NCBI GenBank assembly: GCA_003367665.1
Contig: QKXI01000014.1
Coordinates: forward strand, 145,228-209,227
Source of the DNA: Leifsonia sp. ku-ls
GTDB lineage: Bacteria; Actinomycetota; Actinomycetes; Actinomycetales; Microbacteriaceae
DNA: 64,000 nucleotides
Reading direction: 5' to 3'
Shown here piece by piece: positions 17,107 through 25,044 of the stretch; positions within the stretch are counted from its first letter, which is position 1; every line of letters begins with the position of its first letter. The notes under the pieces were generated by a model that did not search any database, was not told where the DNA came from, and was given only the letters and a program-made list of their open reading frames with translations. A program made the position numbers and the translations under genes.

Positions 17107-18066
17107 CTAGGCGGCGGTCCGTCTCCGTTCGACCGCCCGGTCGGCGTCCTCCATCGCGAGGTCGGCGTTGATCTGCGCCCCGGCCAGCGCCCCTGCCGCC
17201 GCGGCCGCCCCGACCTGCGCGGTGGCGTTGGACGCGTTGCCCGCCACCCACACGCCCGGCACGTCGGCACGTCCGAAGGCGTCGGCGTGGATGGTCGTGC
17301 CCATCCCGCCGGGGAGCTCCTCGAGCGTCAGGCCGAGCGACGTGATTCCCGCAACCCGCGCCTCCAGCCGGGTGGCGACGGCGATCACCTGACGCGGGAC
17401 CGTGCGACCGTCCTCCAGCCGCACGCCGGAGATGCGGCCGTCGGTCGTCTCGACCGCGGTCACCCGGCCCGGGACCACCGGCACGTCGAGGGCCGCCAAC
17501 CGCTCGCGGGACGCCTCGCCGAGGGGGTGGCCGTTCTCCAGGTAGACGACGTCCGCCGACAGCTGCCGGAACAGCAGCGCCTGGTGCATCGAGTTCTCGC
17601 CCATCGCGAGGATGCCGATGGGCCGATCCCGCACCTCCCAGCCGTGGCAGTACGGGCAGTGCACGACGTCGTGGCCCCAGTGCTCGGCGAGGCCCGGGAC
17701 GTCGGGCAGGACGTCGACCACGCCGGTCGCCACCAGCAGGCGGCGGGCGTGCAGCAGCCGGCCGTCGGTCAGCGTGACCGCGAACCCGTCCGTCTCGCGC
17801 GCCGTGTCGGCCACCTCGCCGCTCAGGATGCGGCCGCCGTAGCGGACCACCTCGTCGCGCCCGGCGCGCAGCAGCTCGCCCGGCGGCGTGCCGTCACGGG
17901 CGAGCAGCCCGTGCACCGCGTCCGCCGGGGCGTTGCGCGGTTCGCCGGCGTCGACGACCGCCACCGTGCGGCATGAGCGCGCCAGCATGAGCGCGCCGTT
18001 CAGCCCGGCCGCGCCGCCGCCGATCACGATGGCGTCCAGCGTTTCGTCGTTGCGTTCGTGCGTCAT
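17107..18066 (-). CDS. TrxR-like FAD-dependent dithiol oxidoreductase
   Basis: This gene encodes 319 residues. FAD binding: AIVIGGGAAGLNGALMLARS near residues 12-31, and the second FAD motif PGVWVAGNAS near 280. The redox pair is Cys137-Pro-Tyr-Cys140 in HCPYCHGWEVRD. The usual NADPH glycine motif after it is degenerate (ILAMGENSMHQAL), and the CPxCHG(Y/W)E sequence is the one known from GliT/HlmI-type dithiol oxidases as well as from many uncharacterised relatives. It is divergent from an XRE-cupin regulator over 66 bp. Thioredoxin reductase proper is a less likely alternative. Confidence 0.85.
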   Translation of the reverse strand: MTHERNDETLDAIVIGGGAAGLNGALMLARSCRTVAVVDAGEPRNAPADAVHGLLARDGTPPGELLRAGRDEVVRYGGRILSGEVADTARETDGFAVTLTDGRLLHARRLLVATGVVDVLPDVPGLAEHWGHDVVHCPYCHGWEVRDRPIGILAMGENSMHQALLFRQLSADVVYLENGHPLGEASRERLAALDVPVVPGRVTAVETTDGRISGVRLEDGRTVPRQVIAVATRLEARVAGITSLGLTLEELPGGMGTTIHADAFGRADVPGVWVAGNASNATAQVGAAAAAGALAGAQINADLAMEDADRAVERRRTAA

Positions 18067-18097
18067 ACCGGCAGTGTCGCGATCGCCCGTCGACGAT

Positions 18098-18124
18098 GGC
18101 AAGCCGATTTGCCGAACTGGCAAA
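18098..18124. promoter_or_regulatory. Operator-like repeats between the TrxR-like and XRE-cupin genes
   Basis: TTTGCC-GAACT-GGCAAA at 18108-18124 is a perfect inverted repeat with 6-nt arms. A third half-site, GGCAA at 18098-18102, lies just upstream in inverted orientation to TTGCC. The position 9 nt before the XRE-cupin ATG suggests autoregulation and shared control of the divergent oxidoreductase. Confidence 0.6.
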
Positions 18125-18132
18125 CTTGGAGC

Positions 18133-18711
18133 ATGGACACCGACGACGCGATCGCCGCGGCCGGCACCCGCCTCCGCGGGCTGCGCCGCGACCGCGGCAT
18201 GACCCTCGCCCAGGTCGAGGCCGCCACCGGCATCTCGACCAGCACGCTGAGCCGGCTGGAGTCCGGCGGCAGGCGCGCCACCCTCGAGCTGCTGCTCCCG
18301 CTCGCCCGCGTCTACGGCACCACCCTCGACGACCTCGTCCGCGCGCCCGGCGTGCCCGACCCGCGCGTCCGCTCCCGACCCATCCGCCGCGGCGGGATGA
18401 CGCTGTTCCCGCTCACCCGGCACGCCTCCGGTCTGCAGGCCTACAAGATGGTGCTCCCTCCCGGCCGGCGGACCGTGCCGCAGCCGCGGACCCACGAGGG
18501 CTACGAGTGGCTGTACGTGCTCAGCGGCCGGCTCCGACTCGTGCTCGGCGACACCGAGACGGTGCTGGAGCCGGGGGAGGCGGCCGAGTTCGACACGCGC
18601 GTGCCGCACTGGTTCGGCACGGAGGACGGCGGCGCAGTGGAGCTGCTGTCGCTGTTCGGCGCGCAGGGCGAGCGGGCGCACGTGCGGGCGAGCACCGTCA
18701 CTCCTCGGTGA
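18133..18711 (+). CDS. XRE-cupin transcriptional regulator
   Basis: This gene encodes 192 residues. The helix-turn-helix covers about residues 10-65 (LRGLRRDRGMTLAQVEAATG, then STSTLSRLESGGRRATLELL). A cupin_2 beta-barrel follows from about residue 105: RTHEGYEWLYVLSGRLRLVLG and EPGEAAEFDTRVPHWFGTE, which can hold a small ligand or metal. Such regulators usually govern an adjacent enzyme gene, here the divergent TrxR-like gene. Its last 14 nt overlap the convergent rimK-like gene. Confidence 0.9.
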   Translation: MDTDDAIAAAGTRLRGLRRDRGMTLAQVEAATGISTSTLSRLESGGRRATLELLLPLARVYGTTLDDLVRAPGVPDPRVRSRPIRRGGMTLFPLTRHASGLQAYKMVLPPGRRTVPQPRTHEGYEWLYVLSGRLRLVLGDTETVLEPGEAAEFDTRVPHWFGTEDGGAVELLSLFGAQGERAHVRASTVTPR

Positions 18712-19897
18712 GCGCCTCCTGGGCCTCCTTCGGCAGCTTCCGCACCTTCGCCCGCCGCTTGCGGCGGTCGGGGATCATCGACCGCATCTCCTCCAGGCGA
18801 CCGAAGCAGAGCAGCCGGTCGCCCGGCTCCAGGACGACGCCGCTGCGCGGGTTCGGGATGACGGATGTGCCGCGGTGCAGCGTGAGCGCGGTGATGTCGC
18901 GCTCCCACAGGCCGGAGTCGCGCAGCGTCTTTCCGACGATGTCGGCGTTCGTGTGCACCAGCAGCTCGGCGACGCCGTAGCCGGTGGAGACGCTCAGCCG
19001 CTGGCGCACGTCGATCTCGGGGAACGCCACCTGGTTGTCGATGAAGTCGACGATCGCGCCGGCCACGTCCAAACCGGTCGCGCGCTCGATGCCCTCGAGG
19101 CCGGGGGAGGAGTTGACCTCCATCACCAGCGGGCCGTCCTTGCCTTCCAGCATGTCGACGCCCGCCACGCGCAGGCCCATGATCTGGGCCGACCGCACCG
19201 CCGCCTCCTCGAACTCCGGTGAGAGCGCCACCTTCTCGACCGTGCCGCCGCGGTGCACGTTCGAACGGAACTCGTCGCCGCTCGCCACGCGCCGCATGGC
19301 CGCCACGACGCGGTCCCCGACGACGAGCGCCCGGATGTCGCGGCCGCGGCTCTCCGCGATGAAGCTCTGGATGAGGACGTTCTGCTTCGTCGAGTGCAGC
19401 GTCTCGATGATCGACTCCGCGATCTTCGCCTCGGGAGCCAGGATGACCCCGATGCCCTGGGTGCCCTCCAGCAGCTTGATCACCACCGGCGCGCCGCCGA
19501 CCCGCTCGATCGCCATGCGCACGTCGGCGCGGCTGTTCACGAAGGCCGTGCGCGGCATCCCGATGCCGTGGCGCGAGAGGATCTGTGTCGCGCGCAGTTT
19601 GTCGCGCGAGTTGGTGATGCCGTTGGCGGTGTTCGGCGTGTACACGTCCATCTGCTCGAACTGCCGCACGACGGCGGTGCCGTAGTAGGTGATCGAGTTG
19701 CCGATGCGCGGCAGGATGGCGTCGTAGTCCGACAGCAGCCGCCCCCGGTACTGCAAGTCGGGCTCCTCGCCGGAGAGGTCGATCGCGAACCGGAGCGTGT
19801 TCAGCACCTTCACCCTGTGGCCGCGCTGTTCGGCCGCCGCACGCAGCCGCTGCGTCGAGTACGCGTGCGGGGCGCGCGAGAGGATGGCGAGTTTCAC
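18698..19897 (-). CDS. rimK: RimK-type ATP-grasp glutamate ligase fused to a TrkA-C domain
   Basis: The GTG at 19897 gives 399 residues. Residues 1-290 form RimK: KLAILSRAPHAYSTQRLRAA, DAILPRIGNSITYYGTAVVR, the ATP-grasp core GGAPVVIKLLEGTQGIGVIL and the metal-binding VMEVNSSPGLEGIERATG. RimK adds glutamate to ribosomal protein S6 in E. coli. From about residue 300 a second domain follows (VAELLVHTNADIVGKTLRDS, ending in EPGDRLLCFGRLEEM) that matches RCK_C/TrkA_C, a known binding module for small ligands, including c-di-AMP in some proteins. The Zn-protease-like partner is divergent 25 bp away. Ribosomal target and ligand are inferred. Confidence 0.9.
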   Translation of the reverse strand: MKLAILSRAPHAYSTQRLRAAAEQRGHRVKVLNTLRFAIDLSGEEPDLQYRGRLLSDYDAILPRIGNSITYYGTAVVRQFEQMDVYTPNTANGITNSRDKLRATQILSRHGIGMPRTAFVNSRADVRMAIERVGGAPVVIKLLEGTQGIGVILAPEAKIAESIIETLHSTKQNVLIQSFIAESRGRDIRALVVGDRVVAAMRRVASGDEFRSNVHRGGTVEKVALSPEFEEAAVRSAQIMGLRVAGVDMLEGKDGPLVMEVNSSPGLEGIERATGLDVAGAIVDFIDNQVAFPEIDVRQRLSVSTGYGVAELLVHTNADIVGKTLRDSGLWERDITALTLHRGTSVIPNPRSGVVLEPGDRLLCFGRLEEMRSMIPDRRKRRAKVRKLPKEAQEALTEE

Positions 19898-19922
19898 GGG
19901 GTGCTCCTGCGAAGATGGGGGA

Positions 19923-20396
19923 ATGGCCGACACCCATCTAAACACCGACACGGTCGGCTGGCGCGAGTGGGTGGGTCTTCCCGGCATCGGGGTGCCCTGG
20001 ATCAAGGTGAAGGTCGACACCGGGGCCCGCAGCTCGTCCCTGCACGCCTTCGACATCGAGGAGCTGCCGGGCGACCGGGTGCGGTTCCGGGTGCAGCCGT
20101 GGCAGGACTCCGACCGCGACGCGGTCACCGCCGAGTGCGCGGTGCACGACCGCCGCGTGGTGCGCTCGTCGTCCGGCCACGCCGAGGAGCGCATCGTCGT
20201 GCTGCTCGACCTCGTCATCCACGGCCGAACGGTCAGCGCCGAGACGACGCTGACCAACCGCGACCAGATGGGCTTCCGCATGCTGGTCGGCCGCGAGGCC
20301 CTGCGCCAGGGATTCGTGGTCGACCCGTCCCGGTCGTTCCTCGGCGACCGCGCGCCGCGCGACGTCCGGCGCCGCAACCGCGGGCGCGTCGGCTAG
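19923..20396 (+). CDS. RimB-like ATP-dependent zinc protease / retropepsin-like protein
   Basis: This gene encodes 157 residues starting MADTHLNTDTVGWREWVGLP. WIKVKVDTGARSSSLHAFDIE holds the Asp-Thr-Gly active-site triplet of aspartic (retropepsin-like) proteases, and RDQMGFRMLVGREALRQGFVVD is the family's second signature (Pfam Zn_protease). In gamma-proteobacteria the homologous RimB acts with RimK on S6 tails. The gene is divergent from the RimK-TrkA-C gene with only 25 bp between them, so the pair should share a promoter region and probably one process. Confidence 0.88.
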   Translation: MADTHLNTDTVGWREWVGLPGIGVPWIKVKVDTGARSSSLHAFDIEELPGDRVRFRVQPWQDSDRDAVTAECAVHDRRVVRSSSGHAEERIVVLLDLVIHGRTVSAETTLTNRDQMGFRMLVGREALRQGFVVDPSRSFLGDRAPRDVRRRNRGRVG

Positions 20397-21271
20397 TTCA
20401 GCCCGAGCTCCCGCCGCCAGTGCGCGAGGAACTCCGCACCCGCGTCGTCGTGGATGGCATCGCCGATCGTGATCACCTGGTACGGCCGCTCCAGCACGCC
20501 GTCCGCCGGCCGCACATCCACGTGGGCCACCTCGTAGCCGGCGTCGTGCACATAGTCGGCCATCTTGTAGTCGCTGCGGGAGTCGCCGATCGACCGCCAG
20601 CGGCGGGGCAGCGGGCCGCGGGCCGCGAAGTAGTCGAAGGCGCGCTGGGCGCCGCGGTCCTTGTCGAGCAGCACGGACTCGATGTCGGTGGAGATGATGG
20701 TCGGGTCGATGCGGTACGGCACGTCGCCCGACGCGTCCGGCGCGACGCGGTCGCCGTAGCGGAGGCCGACGCCGAGGCCGGTCAGCACGTCGAACGCTGC
20801 GTCCTGGAAGCGGGACTGCGCCTCGCCGTAGGTATCGGCGTCCACGTCGGTGCGCTGCTCGACCGAGATCATGGCGCGCTTGGTCTCGTCGAAGAACATC
20901 GTGTCGGCGAAGCGGTCGCGCACGAGCGAGCGCACCGCGTCCACCGCCTCCGCGGGGAACGCCACGGTCTCGTCGACCGTGACCTCGCCCATCCCGTCGC
21001 CCGTGATCGGCGCCCACGCGCCGCCCTTCTCGAACACGCCGAACATCCGGGCGCCGTGCTGCTCCAGCGCCTCGCCGAGGCCCGCGTCGCACAGCGGCGT
21101 GACCACCTGGTGGCGGATGAAGTCGCCGGAGCGGCCGGTGATGAACGCGATCGGCACGCCCGCCGCCGCCATGGCGACCAGGTCGGTCACGATGCTGCGG
21201 ATGGCGATGGTGCGGGTCACCGGACTCGCGATGGGTCCGTCGACGTCGAAGAGCAGGCCGAGATTGTGCAC
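20393..21271 (-). CDS. HAD-superfamily hydrolase
   Basis: The GTG start at 21271 (GGAGAG 10 nt upstream) gives 292 residues: VHNLGLLFDVDGPIASPVTR contains the HAD motif I DVDG, and motif II is FITGRSGD. The conserved late Asp pair lies in RSIGDSRSDYKMADYVHDAG. A cap insertion of about 130 residues lies between, as in type II caps of trehalose- and sucrose-phosphatase-like enzymes. Substrate unknown. It overlaps the end of the RimB-like gene by 4 nt and is divergent from the methyltransferase. An ATG 33 nt further upstream would overlap that gene's start and is less likely. Confidence 0.82.
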   Translation of the reverse strand: MHNLGLLFDVDGPIASPVTRTIAIRSIVTDLVAMAAAGVPIAFITGRSGDFIRHQVVTPLCDAGLGEALEQHGARMFGVFEKGGAWAPITGDGMGEVTVDETVAFPAEAVDAVRSLVRDRFADTMFFDETKRAMISVEQRTDVDADTYGEAQSRFQDAAFDVLTGLGVGLRYGDRVAPDASGDVPYRIDPTIISTDIESVLLDKDRGAQRAFDYFAARGPLPRRWRSIGDSRSDYKMADYVHDAGYEVAHVDVRPADGVLERPYQVITIGDAIHDDAGAEFLAHWRRELGLN

Positions 21272-21302
21272 AGTCCATTCTCTCCGCTGCGAGAATGGTC
21301 GC

Positions 21303-22190
21303 ATGTCGCAGCCCGCCCCCGCAGCCTCCCCGCTGTGGCATCCGGAGGCGCCGAGCACCGTCGCGCACGGCGACAACCTGGAGGTGCTGGTCGGGCTGCC
21401 CGACGCGTCGTTCCGGCTGATCTACCTCGACCCGCCGTTCAACACCGGTCGGCCGCAGGCGCGGCAGACGCTCACGTCCGTGCGGTCGGAGGGCGGCGCC
21501 GGCAGCGTGATCGGGTTCAAGGGCCGCAGCTACGAGCGCATCAAGGGCGACCTGCTGCGCTACGACGACCGGTTCGAGGACTACTGGGGGTTCCTCGAGC
21601 CGCGGCTCATCGAGGCCTGGCGGGTGCTCGCCGACGACGGGACGCTGTACCTGCACCTCGACTACCGGGAGTCGCACTACGCCAAGGTGCTGCTGGATGC
21701 GCTGTTCGGGCGCGAGTCGTTCCTCAACGAGATCATCTGGGCGTACGACTACGGCGCGAAGCCGAAGAACCGGTGGCCGGCCAAGCACGACACGATCCTG
21801 GTCTACGTGAAGGACCCCTCGGCCTACCACTTCGACTCCGCCGCCGTCGAGCGCGAGCCGTACATGGCGCCGGGCCTGGTGACGCCGGAGAAGGCGCAGC
21901 TCGGCAAGCTCCCGACCGACGTGTGGTGGCACACCATCGTGTCGCCGACCGGCCGCGAGAAGACCGGCTACCCGACCCAGAAGCCGGAGGGCGTGCTCCG
22001 GCGCATCGTGCAGGCGTCCAGTGCGGAGGGCGACTGGGTGCTCGACTTCTTCGCCGGCAGCGGCACCACCGGAGCCGTCGCACACGCGCTGGGGCGGCGC
22101 TTCCTGCTGGTGGACAGCAACCCGGCGGCGATCGCCGTGATGCGCGACCGGCTGGCGTCGGTCGAGCCGGCCGTGCGATTCGTGGGCTGA
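21303..22190 (+). CDS. Orphan DNA methyltransferase (N4-cytosine/N6-adenine, beta class)
   Basis: This gene encodes 295 residues. The catalytic motif IV DPPF is at residues 43-46 (LIYLDPPFNTGRPQ) and the SAM-binding motif I is at 248 onward (DFFAGSGTTGAVA), an order that defines the beta class. GYPTQKPEGVLRRIVQAS is the conserved motif X region before it. The target-recognition region between IV and I is about 190 residues. No restriction endonuclease, specificity subunit or repair gene is adjacent, so it is solitary. The recognition site cannot be read from the protein. GAGAAT lies 6 nt before the ATG, a possible weak leaderless -10. Confidence 0.92.
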   Translation: MSQPAPAASPLWHPEAPSTVAHGDNLEVLVGLPDASFRLIYLDPPFNTGRPQARQTLTSVRSEGGAGSVIGFKGRSYERIKGDLLRYDDRFEDYWGFLEPRLIEAWRVLADDGTLYLHLDYRESHYAKVLLDALFGRESFLNEIIWAYDYGAKPKNRWPAKHDTILVYVKDPSAYHFDSAAVEREPYMAPGLVTPEKAQLGKLPTDVWWHTIVSPTGREKTGYPTQKPEGVLRRIVQASSAEGDWVLDFFAGSGTTGAVAHALGRRFLLVDSNPAAIAVMRDRLASVEPAVRFVG

Positions 22191-22324
22191 CCGCGGCGCG
22201 GCGGCCTTCGCCGCTGCCTGTCCGCAATGCGAGGGCGCCTCGTGCGCCGCGACCGGGGAGTTCCGCTTCTGTTCGGCGTACATCCGGATTTCTCGAAGCG
22301 GTGTGTGGAAGGCTTGTTCGCACT
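22191..22324. other. Intergenic region before the PAP2 gene
   Basis: These 134 bp contain no recognisable hairpin or promoter with both elements. The PAP2 ATG has only a weak ribosome site (GGAAGG about 12 nt upstream). Confidence 0.35.
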
Positions 22325-23149
22325 ATGCGATCGAGCCTCCGAGCCCTGCCCTTCCTCTGGGGCGCGCTCGCGACGGCGAGTCTCTTCGTCGTCGTGTACC
22401 TGGTGTTCGTGCGCAGCTACATCGGCCAGGTGATCGACGAGCGTGCCTTCGCGGGCGCCGACGCCTGGAAGGGCTCCGTGATCGAGTTCGCCCACGGCTT
22501 CCTCGACGCGCTACCGGTCGCCTCCGTCGTCATCGGCGCGGTGGTCGCGCTCCTCATCGTGCTGGTGAGGCGCAACTGGCTGGTCTTCGGGGTCGCGGTC
22601 GGTGCGGCGATCGGCGCCAACGTGAGCACGCAGGTGCTCAAGTACACGGTGCTCTCCCGCCCCGAGAAGGGGGTGGATGTCGGGCTGGCGAACTCGCTCC
22701 CGTCGGGTCACACGGCGGTCGCCGCCTCGGCCGCCCTCGTCGTGTTCTTGCTGGCGGCCCCGCGCTTCCGGCCGCTCGCGGCGGTGGTGGGCTCGCTCTT
22801 CGCGATCGCCGCCGGCGCCTCCACGCTGGTGGAGCAGTGGCACCGGCCGAGCGACGTCGTCGCCGGCATGCTCGTGGTCGCCTTCTGGGGCTGCCTCGCC
22901 GGCATCGTGCTCGCCTGGCTGCGGCTGCCGGGGGCCGAGCCGCCGGTGCGCAGCAAGCTGTGGCCGCTGGTCTGGGTGGGCGGCGTGTGCGCGGCCGGGT
23001 CCGTCGTGGCTCTGCTGATCACGTACTTCTCGGCGCAGTCGCGCACGGAGCACCTCTTCGTCGCGTACGCCGGCGGCGTGGCCGCGATCGTCGCGACCGG
23101 TTTCGTCATCGCTGCCGTCGGCAACCGCCTCTACCGCCGCCTGGCCTAG
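22325..23149 (+). CDS. PAP2-family membrane phosphatase
   Basis: This gene encodes 274 residues with about seven membrane helices. The three PAP2 motifs are present in order: KYTVLSRPEKG (KxxxxxxRP), NSLPSGHTAVAAS (PSGH) and the motif ending in QWHRPSDVVAG (HxxxD). Such enzymes hydrolyse undecaprenyl pyrophosphate or phosphatidic acid at the outer membrane face. The C-terminal third (LWPLVWVGGVCAAGSVVALL onward) extends past the core domain with three more helices of unknown use. Placement between a methyltransferase and a hydrolase gives no pathway hint. Confidence 0.9.
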   Translation: MRSSLRALPFLWGALATASLFVVVYLVFVRSYIGQVIDERAFAGADAWKGSVIEFAHGFLDALPVASVVIGAVVALLIVLVRRNWLVFGVAVGAAIGANVSTQVLKYTVLSRPEKGVDVGLANSLPSGHTAVAASAALVVFLLAAPRFRPLAAVVGSLFAIAAGASTLVEQWHRPSDVVAGMLVVAFWGCLAGIVLAWLRLPGAEPPVRSKLWPLVWVGGVCAAGSVVALLITYFSAQSRTEHLFVAYAGGVAAIVATGFVIAAVGNRLYRRLA

Positions 23150-23164
23150 CCTCGGCCGGCGTGG

Positions 23165-24025
23165 TCAGCGGCCGAAGAACTCCACGAGCGCGTCCGCCAG
23201 CGGCCCGGGCGCCTCCTCTGCGACGTGGTGGCCGGAGTCGATCGGGCGGCCCTCGACGTCGTCCGCCCAGTCGCGCCAGATCGCGACCGGGTCGCCGAAG
23301 AGCTGCTCCAGGTCGTCGCGCTGCGACCACAGCACGAGCAGCGGCATCCTGAGCCTGCGGCCGGCGGCACGGTCGGCCTCCTCATCCGTCCGGTCGACCG
23401 TGAGGCCGGCCCGGTAGTCCTCCAGCATCGCGCGCACGACCTCCGGGCGGTGCACCGCCTCCCGCCGCTCCGCGTGGTTCTCGCGCCCCATCGCCTCCGG
23501 GTCGCCGTGGTACCAGGCATCCGGATCGGCGCCGATCACGCGCTCCGGGACGTCCGGCTGCGCGAAGAAGAACCAGTGGTACCAGGCGGTCGCGAACTCC
23601 GGTGTGATCCGATCGAGGTGCTCGACGATCGGGAGGCAGTCGAGGAGCGCGACACGGCGCACCGCCTCGGGATGGTCCATCGCGAGCCGGAAGGCGGCGT
23701 AGCTGCCGCGGTCGTGCCCGACCAGGTCGAACCGCTCGTGCCCGAGCCGCTGCATGAGGACGAGGATGTCGCCCGCCATCGCCCGTTTCGAGGCCTGCGC
23801 GTGGTCCGGCCGCGGGGCGGGAGCCGTCGATCGCCCGTACCCGCGCAGGTCGGGCACGACGACGGTGCGCCCGCTCTCCACCAGCAGCGGCGCCACCCGG
23901 TGCCAGGTCGCGCCGGTGCGCGGGTGGCCGTGCAGCAGCACGATGGGCGGCCCCTCGCCGCCGTGGCGGACGTGCAGGCGCACCTCGCCTACGTCGAGGT
24001 CGTCGACGGCGAATCCCTCGAACAC
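23165..24025 (-). CDS. Alpha/beta hydrolase of the haloacetate dehalogenase type
   Basis: This gene encodes 286 residues. The nucleophile elbow VGHDRGSYAAF carries Asp instead of Ser, as in haloacetate dehalogenases and epoxide hydrolases. HGHPRTGATWHRVAPLL gives the oxyanion HGxP motif, SKRAMAGDILVLMQRLGHER matches the segment with SKRxMA seen in fluoroacetate dehalogenases, and the final His is in SGHHVAEEAPG. A defluorinating or dehalogenating enzyme is plausible, but epoxide hydrolysis is not excluded. It stands alone, convergent with the PAP2 gene and 19 bp upstream of an SRPBCC gene's stop. Confidence 0.87.
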   Translation of the reverse strand: MFEGFAVDDLDVGEVRLHVRHGGEGPPIVLLHGHPRTGATWHRVAPLLVESGRTVVVPDLRGYGRSTAPAPRPDHAQASKRAMAGDILVLMQRLGHERFDLVGHDRGSYAAFRLAMDHPEAVRRVALLDCLPIVEHLDRITPEFATAWYHWFFFAQPDVPERVIGADPDAWYHGDPEAMGRENHAERREAVHRPEVVRAMLEDYRAGLTVDRTDEEADRAAGRRLRMPLLVLWSQRDDLEQLFGDPVAIWRDWADDVEGRPIDSGHHVAEEAPGPLADALVEFFGR

Positions 24026-24043
24026 CCGAGCCGCCCCGTGCCG

Positions 24044-24436
24044 TCAGGCCTTCTCGCGCAGGTTCTCGGCGATCTTCGCCAGCGACCCGTCGAGCGCCTG
24101 CTGCATCCCGTCGAAGTCCTGCGTCGTGTGGATGCTGAGCTCGACGCCCTCGTCGGTCAGCCGCAGCGACCCGTGGTAGTCGTGCGGCCCCGGCGCCGAC
24201 CAGCGCACCTCACGAGCGGCACGGTCGACGTCGAAGGACGCCTCGGAGGTCACGGTCTCGTCCCGGCCGTCGCGGTCGGCGTCCACGTGGGCCGTTGTCT
24301 CCACCTTGCCGTCGGGCAGCTCGTGCGCCTCGGTCATGCGGGGGAAGTAGGCGGGCAGGTTCTCCGGGTCGGAGACGTAGTCGAAGTACTCGTCGGCGTC
24401 GCCCTCGAGCGGCCGGGTCGCGGTGTATGTCGGCAT
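24044..24436 (-). CDS. SRPBCC family protein
   Basis: This gene encodes 130 residues. MPTYTATRPLEGDADEYFDY starts a START/Bet v1-like fold (polyketide cyclase or AHSA1 type), with PENLPAYFPRM and the final long helix ALDGSLAKIAENLREKA forming the lid of a hydrophobic cavity. No catalytic residues are evident. It is probably a small ligand-binding or stress protein. The ATG at 24436 begins the fold exactly; a longer upstream form would run into the palindromic repeat. Confidence 0.8.
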   Translation of the reverse strand: MPTYTATRPLEGDADEYFDYVSDPENLPAYFPRMTEAHELPDGKVETTAHVDADRDGRDETVTSEASFDVDRAAREVRWSAPGPHDYHGSLRLTDEGVELSIHTTQDFDGMQQALDGSLAKIAENLREKA

Positions 24437-24477
24437 GCCGCGACCGTACGCCCTCGCCGCGGCCGCGCAACCCGCCG

Positions 24478-24537
24478 TCGAGTCCACGAAGACTGCACGC
24501 GACACGCCGTGATCCCGTGCAGTCTTCGTGGACTCGA
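24478..24537. repeat. Long palindromic intergenic repeat, copy 1
   Basis: Two perfect 22-nt complementary arms (24478-24499 and 24516-24537; left arm begins TCGAGTCCACGAAGACT) enclose a 16-nt loop starting CGACACGCC. It lies 10 bp past the DoxX stop and should fold into a very stable hairpin, so it may terminate the DoxX operon. A diverged second copy is at 27461-27524 with a loop of equal length. Confidence 0.85.
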
Positions 24538-24547
24538 TGGTGGTGGG

Positions 24548-25042
24548 TCAGAGCCAGGTGCGTAGTGAGGGCGGCAGTCGCAGCAGGCGGGGGGTGAGGC
24601 GCTCGGCGAGGGCGGTCACCGAGAAGGCGCGCGCCTGTGCGGGCCAGGCGACAACGACGACGCTCAGGGCGGCCATGAGCGGGTACTCCCAGGTCAGCTG
24701 GTCGGAGGACCAGTAGAGCAGGAGCGTCAGCAGCGACAGGAGCGCCGCCGACCGGGTCAGGATCCCGAGGATCAGCGCGACCCCGAGCCCGGTCTCCAGG
24801 AGCGGGATGCCGACCCCGAAGAGCCCGGGCGCCTGCGCGAGGGTGGCGTGCGCGAACAGGTCGAAGTACTCCGGCACCCTGGCGTTGTTCTCTCCGGCCT
24901 TCGCGACGACCAGGATGTCCGCAGCGCCGAAGCCGGCGTGGAACTTGAACAGCCCCTCCGGGATGAGCCAGAGCAGGCCGAGCGCGACCCTCGCCGCGCC
25001 GACAACGGCCGGCGCGACGAGAGGTCGGAGCGCGGTGCGCAC
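24548..25042 (-). CDS. DoxX-like membrane protein
   Basis: The GTG at 25042 gives 164 residues with four membrane helices: VVGAARVALGLLWLIPEGLF, LLETGLGVALILGILTRSAA, LSLLTLLLYWSSDQL and MAALSVVVVAWPAQARAF. This is the DoxX fold; family members are often partners of thiosulfate or redox proteins. It begins 2 nt after the DM13 lipoprotein stop and is clearly cotranscribed. Function in this organism is unknown, but the pairing points to membrane-linked redox chemistry. Confidence 0.85.
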   Translation of the reverse strand: MRTALRPLVAPAVVGAARVALGLLWLIPEGLFKFHAGFGAADILVVAKAGENNARVPEYFDLFAHATLAQAPGLFGVGIPLLETGLGVALILGILTRSAALLSLLTLLLYWSSDQLTWEYPLMAALSVVVVAWPAQARAFSVTALAERLTPRLLRLPPSLRTWL

Positions 25043-25044
25043 GG

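Noticed and set aside
19253-23149. Very long open frame of about 1300 codons on the plus strand
   Set aside because: Most of it is Arg/Ala/Gly-rich antisense shadow of the RimK and HAD genes; only its last 275 codons (PAP2) are a real gene.
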